Shown piece by piece: positions 50,228 through 61,619 of a DNA stretch of 64,000 nt (its first letter is position 1; each line of letters begins with the position of its first letter). Position numbers and translations under genes: made by a program. Origin of the DNA: Platynereis dumerilii. Its lineage: Eukaryota; Annelida; Polychaeta; Phyllodocida; Nereididae. The stretch spans positions 101,031,538 to 101,095,537 of the forward strand of contig JAPTHN010000003.1 in assembly GCA_026936325.1 (NCBI GenBank), in the 5' to 3' direction. The notes beneath the pieces are model-generated. The model ran no database searches and was not told the DNA's origin. It saw only the letters and a program-made list of their open reading frames with translations.

Positions 50228-52191
50228 GTAAGAAAAGTTCTGAAAACTCATTTGAAGATAATTCAATCAACAGACCTGAAAATACCTTCACAATACAGCA
50301 GATTGTTGTATCTATCTCGATATTTCAGTGTAAAGGTGAAATGTTCCAAATAGGAGAAACATGGCCGTATCCTTATGGCACCTTTAATATATAGGAATTT
50401 TGTTATTTTTACTTAACCCAAATCACATCACTTTTATGCAAAAGTAAAGTTCCTTGGTAACTATATCCATCCATATGAGGAGGATGTCTTATATTAGTTT
50501 ATGTCAAATCATGTCGCAATTGATTCCTACCCACACCAGATTGCATTTTTAAAAGCCTTAGGGATGTAGGTTATCTAATCATCCTCTCCTGCAGAAAGCA
50601 TTCATTTATCACTATGATCTATCTTCTCTCCCTTCCAATTTACAGAGCAACGGGAGAGTAAGGAGCAAATTCCTGAACAGTTCCACAACACTCAAGCTTT
50701 CCATTCTAGGCATGATACAAGGATCTATTTTGTCAGGTGCTTTATTGAGTCGTCTCTCAAACGTGAATTAAATCTGCCGCATTAGCCGAATTCCGACACC
50801 AAATTGATACAACGGATGATATAATTGTGGAGCGAAGGTTTCCAAATCAGTCTCACTGCAGCACACATAAATTGGCTTTCATTTCCATACAGTATACACA
50901 CATTCTGGTTGTGTTTGAGTATCACAGACTGGCTATTTCAAAACTTGACGATTTTTCTATCAATGGTTTTCAATATAATATCATACAGTACAGCATTTTA
51001 ATTGTGCCGGAGCTAACCTTGTCCTGCTTGATATTCTGGAAGTCCTATTTGTCTGCTGGAATGCTAGTATAAGCACCAAAAGTTCATCAATACCTTCCAA
51101 ATGACTGTTTTCAGCAGACAAAACCTTCGGCAACTTTCTTACTCCAATTTTTGCTTTTTACTCATCAAGCAGTAAGTTCTGTTCAGTCAGGTCTATCTGG
51201 GGTATCCAGCTCAGCACAGTGGCTGTTGGCAGTTGACCTCATCCAGGGGCAATGAGTCCTTTCCGGGGAAATGGCACAGTTCTCTTGGTGACCCGGCTGA
51301 GACATATTGCCATGTCTTCCTGACCGTGATGGTTTCTGCTCTCTTTCTCCATGAACGAATGCTGCCAAGCCTTTGAAGGCTTTCACAACGATCTCCTAAA
51401 TGCCAGACAGGATGTTTCAATGAGCACTGCTGAAACTGTGTTGAGCTAAAGTGCTGTCTGAGCGCCACATGATTGCCCCATTTTGTCAGCTCTCTTCAGA
51501 CAGTGCACAGTCTGCAACTTTGATCGAAGCACTCAATGACAATTTCAGCAAATGATAACTAATGTGTTTTTGGCAAAACGTTTTTGTCACACGAAATCCA
51601 ATAATTTTGGCTGCTAAATTTAGGAGAGTGCATTTTGTACCAAACTTACTCATTTACTTAACCGAACATAATGTCTGAAAATGGCCAAATAGGCTTTGAG
51701 AATGAAGATATATCACAGAGCTTGGAGTGGGATACGCAGTCAGACTCATAACTGTGCACTGCAGTCCTTCAGTAAGATTGCGGATCATTAAGCTTCCAGA
51801 AAAGTGCTGCGAGCTCAGAGAAGTCATTGTTTTGGATAAATCTGTTTCTTTTACTGCTTTATTACATGACACTGGCAGCTACCAACAATAATTAATAAAT
51901 CAACACTTAAGGCTGTGCAAAATGTTTACTATATGAGAAATATTCCACAACGTTTTTGAAGCCTGAAGAATGAAAACAATCTGACGTGCTGTGGCAATTA
52001 AATTACAATCAAGACTAGGAAACATCATGGATGCTATCATTCATCATCGGCATGATAAATCTGATGTCATTCTGCACTCAAATGAAAAGCCCCTTTTCAT
52101 CTGAAGCCAAAGAGAACTCTTTTACAGCATGCATCCTATGGAACATTTCAGTTTCAATCAAAACAGCCAAAGTTGTTGCGATAAGGTTGAA

Positions 52192-52373
52192 GATGGATGG
52201 ATGGATGATTGGAGCTATACGTCCTGTATTTATGCACTTGGTAGGCTAATTAGGACATGGGCAGGACACGGCAATGAGGTGAAGGATGATTGTAACAGCT
52301 GTCCAACATAGGCTCAGGTGATCCGGCAAGAGCTGGATTCGAACCCTGGATTCAACAATTGGAAGCCCAGCCC
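52192..52373 (-). mobile_element. tRNA-derived SINE, 5'-truncated, minus strand
   Basis: A 15-bp target duplication TGCGATAAGGTTGAA lies at 52177-52191 and 52374-52388. On the minus strand the body begins near the tRNA-like region, contains the pol III B box GGTTCGAATCC (complement at 52334-52344) and ends in a (CATC)n-type tail. The A box is not visible, so the 5' end is truncated. U4 lacks it at the matching place (near 42660). Confidence 0.85.
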
Positions 52374-54609
52374 TGCGATAAGGTTGAAAGCTGCTCATAA
52401 GCCGATGAAGTAAAAACACTATTTTACTATAGAAGTTGTGCATGAATCCCAACATTTCTATATTATCACTGTTGGTGTAATGAGCCGTGCAAGTAATTCA
52501 AAACTTAGCCTTGCAAGAACAGCAACCTCGCCTAAACACTGTTTTCACAGCACAATTTTGTCAACCATAAAATGTAATAATCCTGATTTAAGGCTTTCAC
52601 AACTTGAGGGCTTGAAAGCCTGCAGTCAATTATTCCAATAAACTGCCATGTGTTTCAAGCACCAGAATTCTCATAAAAAGGGAAGGCAATAAAGATTAAA
52701 CTGCTAAATCCCCTTTAAAAAGTATTGAAAAGGAAAATCCTCTTGAAACTTTCACACCTTTTGAAACAACATGCAGTGTTTTGCTGGGAGTGACACTAAT
52801 TGATGAAGCTGACATTTTCTGACAATGGCTGATCTCAGACTTGAGCATCGTGGCAGCATTTCCCAGGAAACAGCGTGGTTGACTTGGTAAGCCCCCCTCA
52901 CGGCTGACCAAAAATTCATGTCCTCTTTAGCTATAGCAAGAACAACCACAATTTTCAAACATTCACAAGGCATTCCTAAATGCAAGACATGATGTTTCTG
53001 TGAGTACCAAAGAAAGGGGCCCAGCTGAAGTGTTCTGGAAGCACCACACAATTTCCCCCTTTAGTATGCAGCATTAGTTGTAGAAGCATTTGTAGAAGCA
53101 TCGTAAGTTCCTGAAAAGTTTGCAAATGACAACAACAAGCTGTCAGCACATCATCCTAGTCCCTGGATATCCATGTCTTGGCTCATCCTGAATCGCAGCT
53201 CTGTGATGCCCATTCTCCTTGCCGGAAGTTTAATGCAAATTCAAAAGCCTAACATATGTCAGAAGTATGATCAGGATGCATTAGGATTGCATCATGCATC
53301 TTTCATATTTTACTCAATTCATGAAATAATTAGCTGTGGTTCCTATTCATTGTCAAATGTACAAATTCGATCATACATTATTTGACATTATTACATTATA
53401 GAATGATTTCCTAAAATGAATTAACATCTGCTCAAGCAAAGCCACACTTAAGTAGATAGTCTACATTAACTTTTTTCATACTTCCATCAGAAGTTTTTCT
53501 TTTGCAACTACATCAATCATTGTGCCAGTTAGCAATTTAGTTACTTTAGTATTACCGTTGTGTACTGCCGCTTGCTTTAAAAGAAGTTTCTCCGGATACT
53601 GTCTGGAACATTTCTGAAAATAGACTAAGAAGCAACAGTCTATTTATTCGGAGCTCCAGACAGTTGAAATATCAAACCAGCAGCAGCTTTGCACATGACA
53701 TGGCATAATGTGATTTGTCTTCTTTTATTTTTCCTTAAGAATTTCTGTCTCAAAGCAATTCTTTTTCTAGAACCAACACTGCACACAGCTATCAGATTGT
53801 GCTCAGCTCTCTTTCACAATGTTATGGTTGTTCCACTAATGTGGTACATGTATTTCCCACAAAGTGCTAGACATGTATTATACAAATTAAATAATAAATT
53901 TAAGAGAAATCTCTGCTACAAATAAAGTTTAAAAAATGGGCCTCTTTGGGATAGACCTCTGTGGAACTTTTCCCATTCTTTCAGCAATATTAAGAGAATT
54001 GAAAGATTCTCTCTGACTAAGTCTATCAAGGATAGCCAGTGATTGTCAGTGGCATGGAGATCAGGACTTCAATGGCAGGTGATAGTTGACCTTACCTCTG
54101 GGCACTAAGGCATTGCCAAGGAAACAGACGGTTCCCTTGGTAACCTCAGCTGGGTCAAAAAGCCAAGTTTTCATGGCTGTGATGTTTTTGGCTCGTTTTC
54201 TGCTTGAACGGCTGATGCCAAACTTGGAAGGCTTCTCACACTGCTTTGATGATATTTCAATGAGTAACTACAACACAGTCGACATATTTTTCATTGAAAC
54301 AGGCATGATACATACTCAGACTATCAGTGAGCTAGCCAATCAGAATGCTGCCAAAACTGCCCAAGTGAATTGAACCAGTGATCTGTGAGATGTCAATATT
54401 TGATAGAAAGGAGAAATGAAGTTTTTGTGTCTGATCTTTTTAAGCTCCAGGAATTGACAAGAGAGTGGAGCTCGACTTGCATCAGAAAGCAATCTAAATG
54501 TCTGCAGGGACAAATTGTGTAAATCGCAGAACTATAAACTCTCTTATATCAAACTGAGCAGTCTCTAGTATCTTTGAAAAACCTATAACAGACCATGAAA
54601 TATAAACAT

Positions 54610-54900
54610 AAATAGGCCATTTCTATTTAGAATTAAGCAGCCCCCTGGAACGGGTGCGAGGGAGTGTAGGGTGTGGTCATTTTACATTGAAGACAAAACA
54701 TTATTTTTAACTTATTTTAGGCATAAACTAGGCATAATACATGAGAAATTATTATCAACCTTATAACATAATTTTGTCGCAAAAATTTGAACTGCCCTTT
54801 TTCATCAGACCGCTCCTGATGCTCATTTTTCCTTCCAGCACCCTTGAGTTACTGTCTTTGATTATGTCAAATTTTATGCTATTGTCATATCTACAGGAAT
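54610..54900. other. Private insertion in U6, not recognised
   Basis: Sister U5 passes from 'accatgaaata' (44785) to 'gatttacaagaaggtgta' (45057) through different sequence. Here about 290 bp, starting with a GC-rich 'gcagccccctggaacgggtg', separate the same landmarks. No terminal repeats, coding frame or family were recognised. Confidence 0.3.
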
Positions 54901-54944
54901 GATTTACAAAAAGGTGTAACAATGCAGCTTGCTAATTTCAGTAA

Positions 54945-55290
54945 ATTAGGATAATGACATGCCACATTAACTTCTACCATAGCTCACTTTGCAAAGAAGG
55001 TGTTTGTAAGAAAGTAACTGCTTGGAGGAGCTAATTGAGAGGAGAAGTCTATAAAATACTTACAGTGCAACTCCTCTTTGATGTACACTTTGCCATTCTC
55101 CATTTCCTATATTTAATGAGATAGATAATTCCATGTCTTTAATATGGCCGGTATTGGGACATGTACTCATCAGTTAATAAGCAGCCCTCTGTGTGAAAAG
55201 TGCCACATGTTGATGCACTGCCCAAACCACCCGACACTGAGGGAGTCATAGGGACTGTGATATTGAATGCTGCATGGAGCTGTCCTTTTT
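54945..55290 (+). promoter_or_regulatory. Promoter-like module P, copy 5
   Basis: The core is CTATAAAATA (55049-55058) after 'ggaggagctaattgagagga'. The GATA tract and 'gggacatgtactcatcag' are kept, but the ATCAATCA site is altered (ATCAGTTA). Confidence 0.45.
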
Positions 55291-55814
55291 CCCTCACTTT
55301 TTAAATCTATCTACTCTAATGTGGCAAACACCACTCATCTACTCTGGATGACTGTCATGATACATTGAATCACATCATGTCCATGCCGAAAGTAAAGTGC
55401 CTTAACTATATCTATCCATATTTGGATGGTGTCTAATATCAGTGCATGTCAAATCGTATTCAACTTGATTCTTATGTAAAAAATTGACATTTTCTTAAGC
55501 TCTGGGGATATGGGTAGTTTAATAATCCTTTCCTCTAGACCGCATTCATCACAATGATTTATCTCCTTCCTTTCCAATTTATTGGACAACCAGAGAGCAA
55601 GGAGCAAATTCCTCAACCGTTCCAGAATGCTCAAGCTTCAAGGATCTATTTTGTCAGCTGCTTTATTGAGTCGTCTCTCAGACGTGAATTAAATCTGCCA
55701 CATTAGCCGAATTCCAACATCCAATTTCATACCACAGACACTGTAATGGTGGAGCTATCAGGCTGTGGGAAGTATTTTCAGGCACTGAACCCTTTCCAAA
55801 TCAGTCTCACTGTT

Positions 55815-56160
55815 TTTATGGGCAACGTTGCGTTACAATTTTGACTGATATAAATTCAATTATAGTTACCATGGACTCTGTTTAGAGATTGGATACACTA
55901 ATAGTGGTGACTATAGCTTCATAGAGAGCCCTATTTATCTTTTAAAACTTGGTTCCACTTGAATTGAAATTTTGTCATTTTAAGAAGGGGGTTATTTTTT
56001 TCAAACTACTGCTAGACCAGGTCTAAGGCAAGAACCAGGTCTACACCCTGTTTGTGGAATCTGGAAAAGTGATTGGTGAGTACTCCCATTGCATAAGCCC
56101 GCGTAATTTAATAGATGAAAAACCCTGTTTTGCTATGTGATAGAAACAGACCTGTTTTGT
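55815..56160. other. Private insertion or replacement in U6, not recognised
   Basis: Between G-type sequence ('ccaaatcagtctcactg', 55797) and the 'ggaactttcttgcccttctc' block (56172), U6 has about 345 bp unrelated to U3-U5. It includes 'accaggtctaaggcaagaac' and a repeated 'accaggtcta' (56012 and 56034 area). No ends or frame were identified. Confidence 0.3.
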
Positions 56161-56701
56161 ACACTACCTTCTGGAACTTTCTTGCCCTTCTCCTATTTTT
56201 GCTTCTTACTCATCAATAAGTTCTATTTAGCCAGCTGAGCTCAGTGTTGTTGACAATTGACCTCACCCTCGGGCAATGGGGTAATGGCACAGTCCTCTTG
56301 GTAACCTCAGCTGAGCCCGAAGTCCGACACACACAGTGACATATTCAGTGGGGGGAGGGGGGGTACTGGGCCATACTCCCGCCTCCAGGACCAAAAGTAA
56401 CACGGAGAACAACGGAAAAGCTGTGAGCATCCTCGTATTTGGCGCATGTTATGGCTCCATCAGACTCTTTCTAGAATATGCCCTGAAGACACAGTTCTCC
56501 TGGTAATCCAAGCTGAGACATATCACCATGTCTTCCTGTTCTGATGGTTTCTGCTCTTGTTCTACATCAACGACTGCTGCCAAGCTTTCGAGGGCTTTTC
56601 ACAACGATCTCCTAAATACCAACAGGATGTTTCATTGAGCACTACCAAAACTGTGTTGAGTTCAAGTACTGTGAGCACCACATGATTGCCCCATTTTGCC
56701 T

Positions 56702-56741
56702 GCTCTCTCCACAGCATTTGGTTATCGAAGCACTCAATGAC
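56702..56741. repeat. 40-bp direct repeat flanking the poly-G element (left)
   Basis: It begins 'gctctctccacagcatttgg' and matches 57098-57137 with one mismatch. Sister units have a single copy (for example near 51488). Confidence 0.9.
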
Positions 56742-57097
56742 CCCGGGGGGGGGGGGGTACTTCGCGGTCTTTTGCATACGGATGCGCCACGGCAATTTTG
56801 AAAACCAGAACCATTTTAATCCGGAAACTGCGCCAAAACCACAAACCATTTTAGTCCTTCACTAAAATTTTATGCGAACCAATTTAAACTTCATGGTTTT
56901 TAAACCATTTTAATCCTCTTTTGAAGCCGATTCTAACGGTACCAAACATGTTGGGGTTGCGAAAACCAGAACCAAATTAATCAGAATAGTCAAAAAACCA
57001 AAACCATTTTAATCCAAGAAGGCCAAAAAACCATTACCATCCAGCGGCGCCTCTATATACACCCTTATAGAGTGAGTACCCCCCCCCCCCCCCCCCG
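56742..57097. mobile_element. Poly-G/poly-C-ended MITE-like element (about 356 bp)
   Basis: The left end is CCC then 13 G and TACTTCGCGG; the right end is GAGTGAGTAC then 18 C. The inverted ends (poly-G plus TACT) resemble a common invertebrate MITE type whose end reads G-run, TACTC, 'tataagggtgtatatag'; the right end here matches that form. Internally 'aaccattttaatcc' recurs four to five times. It is flanked by an unusually long 40-bp direct duplication. Confidence 0.75.
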
Positions 57098-57137
57098 GCT
57101 CTCTCCACAGCATTTGGTAATCGAAGCACTCAATGAC
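57098..57137. repeat. 40-bp direct repeat flanking the poly-G element (right)
   Basis: Second copy of the 40-bp repeat. Homology to U3-U5 continues from it ('acaatgtctgcaaatgacaac'). Confidence 0.9.
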
Positions 57138-58572
57138 AATGTCTGCAAATGACAACAGATGTGCTATCAGCAAAATGTCTTTGTACAGCAAGTCCAATTT
57201 GGGCCTGCTGTCGAATGTAGGAAAGTGTGCATTGTACCAAACCTTTGTTAATTTATTTCATAGAACGTAAGTCTAAAATTAACCAAAAGATGCAGCTTAC
57301 AAATACAGATATACCACAGAGCTTGGGGTGCGATTCTCAGTCAGACTCATAACAGTAAGATGGTAGATCAGGGAGCTCCCAGAACAGCTGTGTGAGAAAT
57401 CATTATTTTGGATGTAGAAGCATCACAAGTTTCTGAAAAGTTTGCAAATGTCAACAACAAGCTGTCAGTACAACGTCTTAATCCCTGGATATCCATATTG
57501 TGGCTCATTCTGAATCCTGGCTCTCTGATGCCCATTTTCCTTGCCGGAAGTTAAATGCAAATTTTAAAGCACTACAAAAGCCAAAGATATGTCAGGAGTA
57601 TGACTGTGATGCATTAGGATTATGTGTACATCATGCATCTTTTATATCTTATTAAATTCATGGAACACTGGCATTGGTTCCTATAAATTGTAAAATTAAC
57701 TTATTGGATCATGCCTTACTTGACATTATTACTTTCTAGAATGATTTCCTATATAAATGAATTAACATCTGCTCACCCAAAGACACACTTAAGTTGGTAG
57801 TCTTCGTTAACTTTTTCATACATCCATCGGAAGTTTTCTTTTGCAGCTACATCAATCATTGTGTTTGTTAGAAAGAACTTTAAAAGATAATCATTATAGT
57901 GTCTATATACTGCTTCTTAGCAATCCAGTTACTTCAACATTCCACTTACGTACTGCCACCAGCTTTAAGAGACGTTTCTATGGATTCTGTCTGAAGCAAT
58001 TCTTTAAATAGACTTACAAGCAACAAGTATTTATTCAGAGCTCCAGACAGTTGAAATATCAGACCAGCAGCAATTTTGCACATGACGTGGCATAATGTGA
58101 TTTTGTCTTCTTTTATTTTTCCTCAGGCAGTTCTTTTTTCAAAGAATTACATTTTTTTGGGAGCCAACACGGCTTGCAGAAAACCAGGGAAACAATCTTG
58201 CTGTGGACCAATGACCATGCTATCACAGATTGCGCACGTTTCTGTGTCCTAATGTTGTGGTTGTTCCAGTAATTTGGTACATGTATATTTCCCACATTGT
58301 TGAGACAAAGTGCTACACACTTATTTTACACAAATTAAATAATAAACTTGACAAAACCTCTGCTACACACAGAACTATAGAGTTAAAAAATTGGGCCTTT
58401 TCTGGATAGAACTCTGCGGAACTTTTCCCGTTCTTTTTGCAATATCAAGAGATTCCAAAAAAGTATGTTCTCTCTGGCCAAGTCTATCAAAGATAGCCAG
58501 TGATTGTCCATGGCATGAAGATCATGACTTCAATGGCAGGGGATAGTTGACCTTACCTCTGGGCACAAAGGC

Positions 58573-58614
58573 ATTGCCAAGGAAACAGCATGGTTCCCTT
58601 GGTAACCTCAGCTG
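58573..58614. repeat. E3-type hairpin motif (best-preserved copy)
   Basis: The motif is 'ttgccaaggaaacagcatgg' then 'ttcccttggtaacctcagct'. The arms CCAAGGAAAC and GTTCCCTTGG pair with one mismatch around a 6-nt loop. GTTACCAAGGGAAC (reverse strand) fits the RFX X-box GTNRCC-N(0-3)-RGYAAC with one mismatch. Other copies: 12680, 18319, 27032, 28399, 30923, 41664, 43154, 44284, 51261, 52859, 54115 and 56270; half copies near 27149, 41766 and 56493. Confidence 0.6.
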
Positions 58615-58800
58615 AGCCAAACAGCCAAGTCTTTAGAGCTGTGATGTTTTTGGCTTGTTTTCTGCTTGAACAACTAGTGCCAAGGGCGTTTCACAAGCTT
58701 TTCCTAAACACCATGATGATATTGCAATGTGTACCTAGAAATAGTTTTCCATCACTTGTGTTATAAGGGCTTCACGTTTCAGTATGCACTCTTCAATGTA

Positions 58801-59780
58801 GGGGAGAGCGGGGCGCAGTGAGACACTTTTTTTATTTTCAAGTGTTCCGAAATGTTGGCAGTAACGAGTTAAATGAGATCAGGTCCACATTATAGGTAAT
58901 GACGTTGGGTATATTGTCCAGTAGTTTCAGGTTCCTACCTTTTACAGGTTTGGAGAAATTTTGAGTTGCGTCCATGCTTGTTAAGTGTCTCACTGTGCCC
59001 CGTGGGCGGGGCACAGTGAGACAGTAGGCGGGGCACAGTGAGACAGGACATCTGCTGCCAAAACCGCCGATCCACGGAACCTGCGTAATTGTTCTATCAA
59101 TTGTTGCTATAGAAACTACTGTACTCTTATAAAAGCAGCTGGCTAGGTGATTTTTTAGGTCCGTTTTTGAGCATGTTTCGGAACTTCATCGCACAGGACA
59201 CATTCACGACTTATTTAACTTGCCGCACCTGTTACATACTAATCAAAATTCTTTCTGATGCTTCTCTTTGGATATGTCTCACTAAAATCAGCAGTTTATC
59301 GCAGACATTTTGTTTTTAATAGTGAATTGTAAGCTATGCCTTACATTCAGGTCGTTTTGAGTGTATTTTATGATGTCTCACTGTGCCCCGCCTCCAACTG
59401 TCTCACTGTGCCCCACGCAGCTCTCTTTATAAAATTTTTGAATCCTGCGGACCTGATGCCTGTATTGTGGTTCATCATCTCACTAAACTAAGACAAATAA
59501 TCAAGGTTTGAATCCCTGGCAATTGATTTGCATCATACCATTTTTCTTGGGAATTATAACAAAAAGTCGTTTAGCAAAATTATTTACTTTTACTGGCTAA
59601 AAACCAAAATATTGAAATTCCACTCTCGCTATGCTGTGTAGGCATTCCAGATATAAGTCAGACTCTCACTTACTTACTTTTTGTACTATACAAAAGAGGG
59701 TTGATCTGTAAACAGTACCAGCTAGACGCAACGGGCTTTGTCTCACTGTGCCCGCCGTCTCACTGTGCCCCGATCTCCCC
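58801..59780. mobile_element. 980-bp non-autonomous TIR element with TA target duplication
   Basis: The left end is GGGGAGAGCGGGGCGCAGTG; the right end in reverse is GGGGAGATCGGGGCACAGTG. TA flanks both (58799-58800, 59781-59782). The module 'ggggcacagtgagaca' recurs inside, in both orientations, near 58985, 59007-59046 (two in tandem), 59374-59415 (two) and 59741-59772 (two). There is no transposase frame. It is a cousin in architecture, and in the first six bases, of the element at 18.87 kb. Confidence 0.85.
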
Positions 59781-59810
59781 TATATGCTGGCAGTCAAACA
59801 AGCCCATTAA

Positions 59811-60614
59811 GGTGGCTCGCTACTCATGGCCCAGCAATGGCGTCGTCACCATAGCAACAGCAGCCTGCTGAGCTCTGTGAGCTGCTTTTTTGGAATATCA
59901 TAATTCCGTGCGACGGCCGCTTCATTGGCCATTTGCGCCACTTCTGTTAGGGTTAGAGACTTCTGGTTTAAAGCATTAGATGCGCTGTGAATAGGAGTAC
60001 AATCTGACAGAGTATAAGCTTTATATTCCAAATAGAATAGTTTTACAGGCAATTTTCGGCAAGCAGGTCTAATTTCTCAAAAATGACTTTGAGACACAAA
60101 TAAATTTTTATATCAAAATCCATCGCGGTAGGAAACCTTCTCTTATGCATTTTATTGTTCCTCATAATATTTGGAATTAAATGACAAAGAAATGAGAAAT
60201 CCTATCTAGCCAATTTTTTTTAGCGCCATGGCTTATGAAAAAAGTTAAAATTGTCAAAATCAATATTTTTATTCCGAGCCCCTTGGAAAGCCATTTAAAC
60301 TAAATATATCTCTTTGAAATTGTAATCAGCTTTTCCATGAAAGTATCTTCTTTAATTTTATGCTTCATTGCATAATATGGGATGCATGACCTCTGAATGG
60401 CAGGGCAAACTTCACAGTAAAAAAATTAAGAAAAAATATGAGTTTTTCAGATGTGCATGGACTGACTTTCTTGTACATAACCTCAAATATCTTGAAAAAA
60501 AGGCTGGTTGCGACCACTTTTTTTTACATATCCTTACTATAAACTATATTTTGGATCATTCTAAACTATTTTTGAGAAATCCTATCTTAGTAACTTCATG
60601 AGTATCGAGCCACC
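59811..60614. mobile_element. 804-bp TTAA-flanked TIR element
   Basis: TTAA flanks both ends (59807-59810, 60615-60618). The left TIR GGTGGCTCGCTACTCATG matches the reverse of the right end, GGTGGCTCGATACTCATG. TTAA targets point to Kolobok or piggyBac; the GG start fits Kolobok better than the CCY start of piggyBac. There is no transposase. It contains a perfect RFX X-box match GTCACCATAGCAAC (59845-59858) and 'gagaaatcctatct' twice (60194 and 60576). Confidence 0.85.
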
Positions 60615-61295
60615 TTAAAATCAAAAATGATTTTTAATTTTTAATATAAAATCTCCATCTTTGTTTCCCTATCTGAAGCTCTAATTCTTTTAAAATTTAT
60701 GAATATTTAACCATCACCAGGAATGTCTCAGTGCCAAACAAATACAACTTGGTTTCTGAGAACTAAGTATAGCTCCAACTAAAGCTGGCAACCTCTGTTC
60801 CATGTAAAGGCAGTAAATATGATAATAATTGTAATATTTGTACCTAAGACCTAAACATAACATTTAATGTTCTTCTCATATTGTGCTCAAGTGGGCGTAG
60901 CATAAGATAACATATACAACTATCTATTGCAAAAGCATGAATATTTCAAATAAAATGTCTGCTGTGATGGACATGAGCCAGCAGATCAGAAAGCCACCAG
61001 AACTGCTCAAGTGAACTGCTCCAGTGAGCTGTGAACAGGCAATGCATGGCTTCAAAACACTTGGACAAATATTGGGATGACGACAAAGGAGAGATGAGTT
61101 TCCTCCCTTTCGTCTCTCACAGAGAGGAGCTTGGGCTTCTCGAGAAAGCAGTTCAGTTTTCTGTAGGTGCAAACAGTGAATCATATAGGCCTAACTATAA
61201 ATTGTTTGGTGAAAGATTGAAAAGTCATCACTTTCCAAAACATTTAACAGACAAAGAAGCACAAACGTAAACAAAGGCATTTTGATTCTCGTTAA

Positions 61296-61560
61296 GGTGG
61301 CATGCCACTAGAGCAAACCATCTTGAATAGTCTCTTCTTTTAGCTTTGAGAGTGTCAACATATACATTTTATTAGCTAACCTGGTTCTTATTCTTCTTTT
61401 TTTTAAATCGAATTGAGACTATTTTCATGTCTACAAATCTGACAATCAGTGGCTTTTGGTTTCATTGATGGAGGGAACATCTGAGTTTTATTGAAGTTTG
61501 ACAACGAAAACAACCCGTGATAATCAATGAAAAAATACTATTCAAGGATTACATATAGCT
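61296..61560. mobile_element. One end of a second TTAA-type element
   Basis: TTAA (61292-61295) is followed by GGTGGCATGCCACTAGAGC, similar at the first six bases to the TIR at 59811. The opposite end was not found before U7 homology resumes near 61630, so the right boundary is a guess and the element is probably truncated. Confidence 0.45.
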
Positions 61561-61619
61561 ATGAGCCAGCAACAAAGCAGACACTTGTCTACAGTCCATT
61601 GTAACCATGTCTCTTGTCA

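Larger units (their letters stand above)
44500..54550. repeat. Tandem-duplication unit U5 (mosaic)
   Basis: Landmarks are P 45.09-45.44, B 46.00-46.30, C 47.6, D 50.0-50.4, G 50.65, E1 51.27, E2 52.86, F 53.65 and E3 54.12 kb. The part before about 46.7 kb is only moderately like U3/U4, and its P block is closer to U2. From about 46.7 kb to beyond 51 kb it becomes nearly identical to U3/U4. A LINE (48.2 kb) and a SINE (52.2 kb) interrupt it. No host gene was seen. Confidence 0.75.
54550..61000. repeat. Tandem-duplication unit U6 (internally deleted)
   Basis: It carries P (54.95-55.29 kb), then passes almost directly to G (55.58 kb), E1 (56.28 kb), F (58.03 kb) and E3 (58.57 kb). B, C, D and most of E2 are missing. 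Several private insertions follow: 54.6-54.9, 55.8-56.16, 56.34-56.47, 56.74-57.10, 58.80-59.78 and 59.81-60.61 kb. No gene was seen. Confidence 0.7.

Noticed and set aside
52334-52344. Functional tRNA gene on the minus strand
   Set aside because: Only the B box is present, with no A box or cloverleaf; target duplications and tail show a SINE.
58985-59415. CRISPR-like direct repeats of 'ggggcacagtgagaca'
   Set aside because: The copies are irregularly spaced, in both orientations, and lie within a TIR-bounded eukaryotic element.
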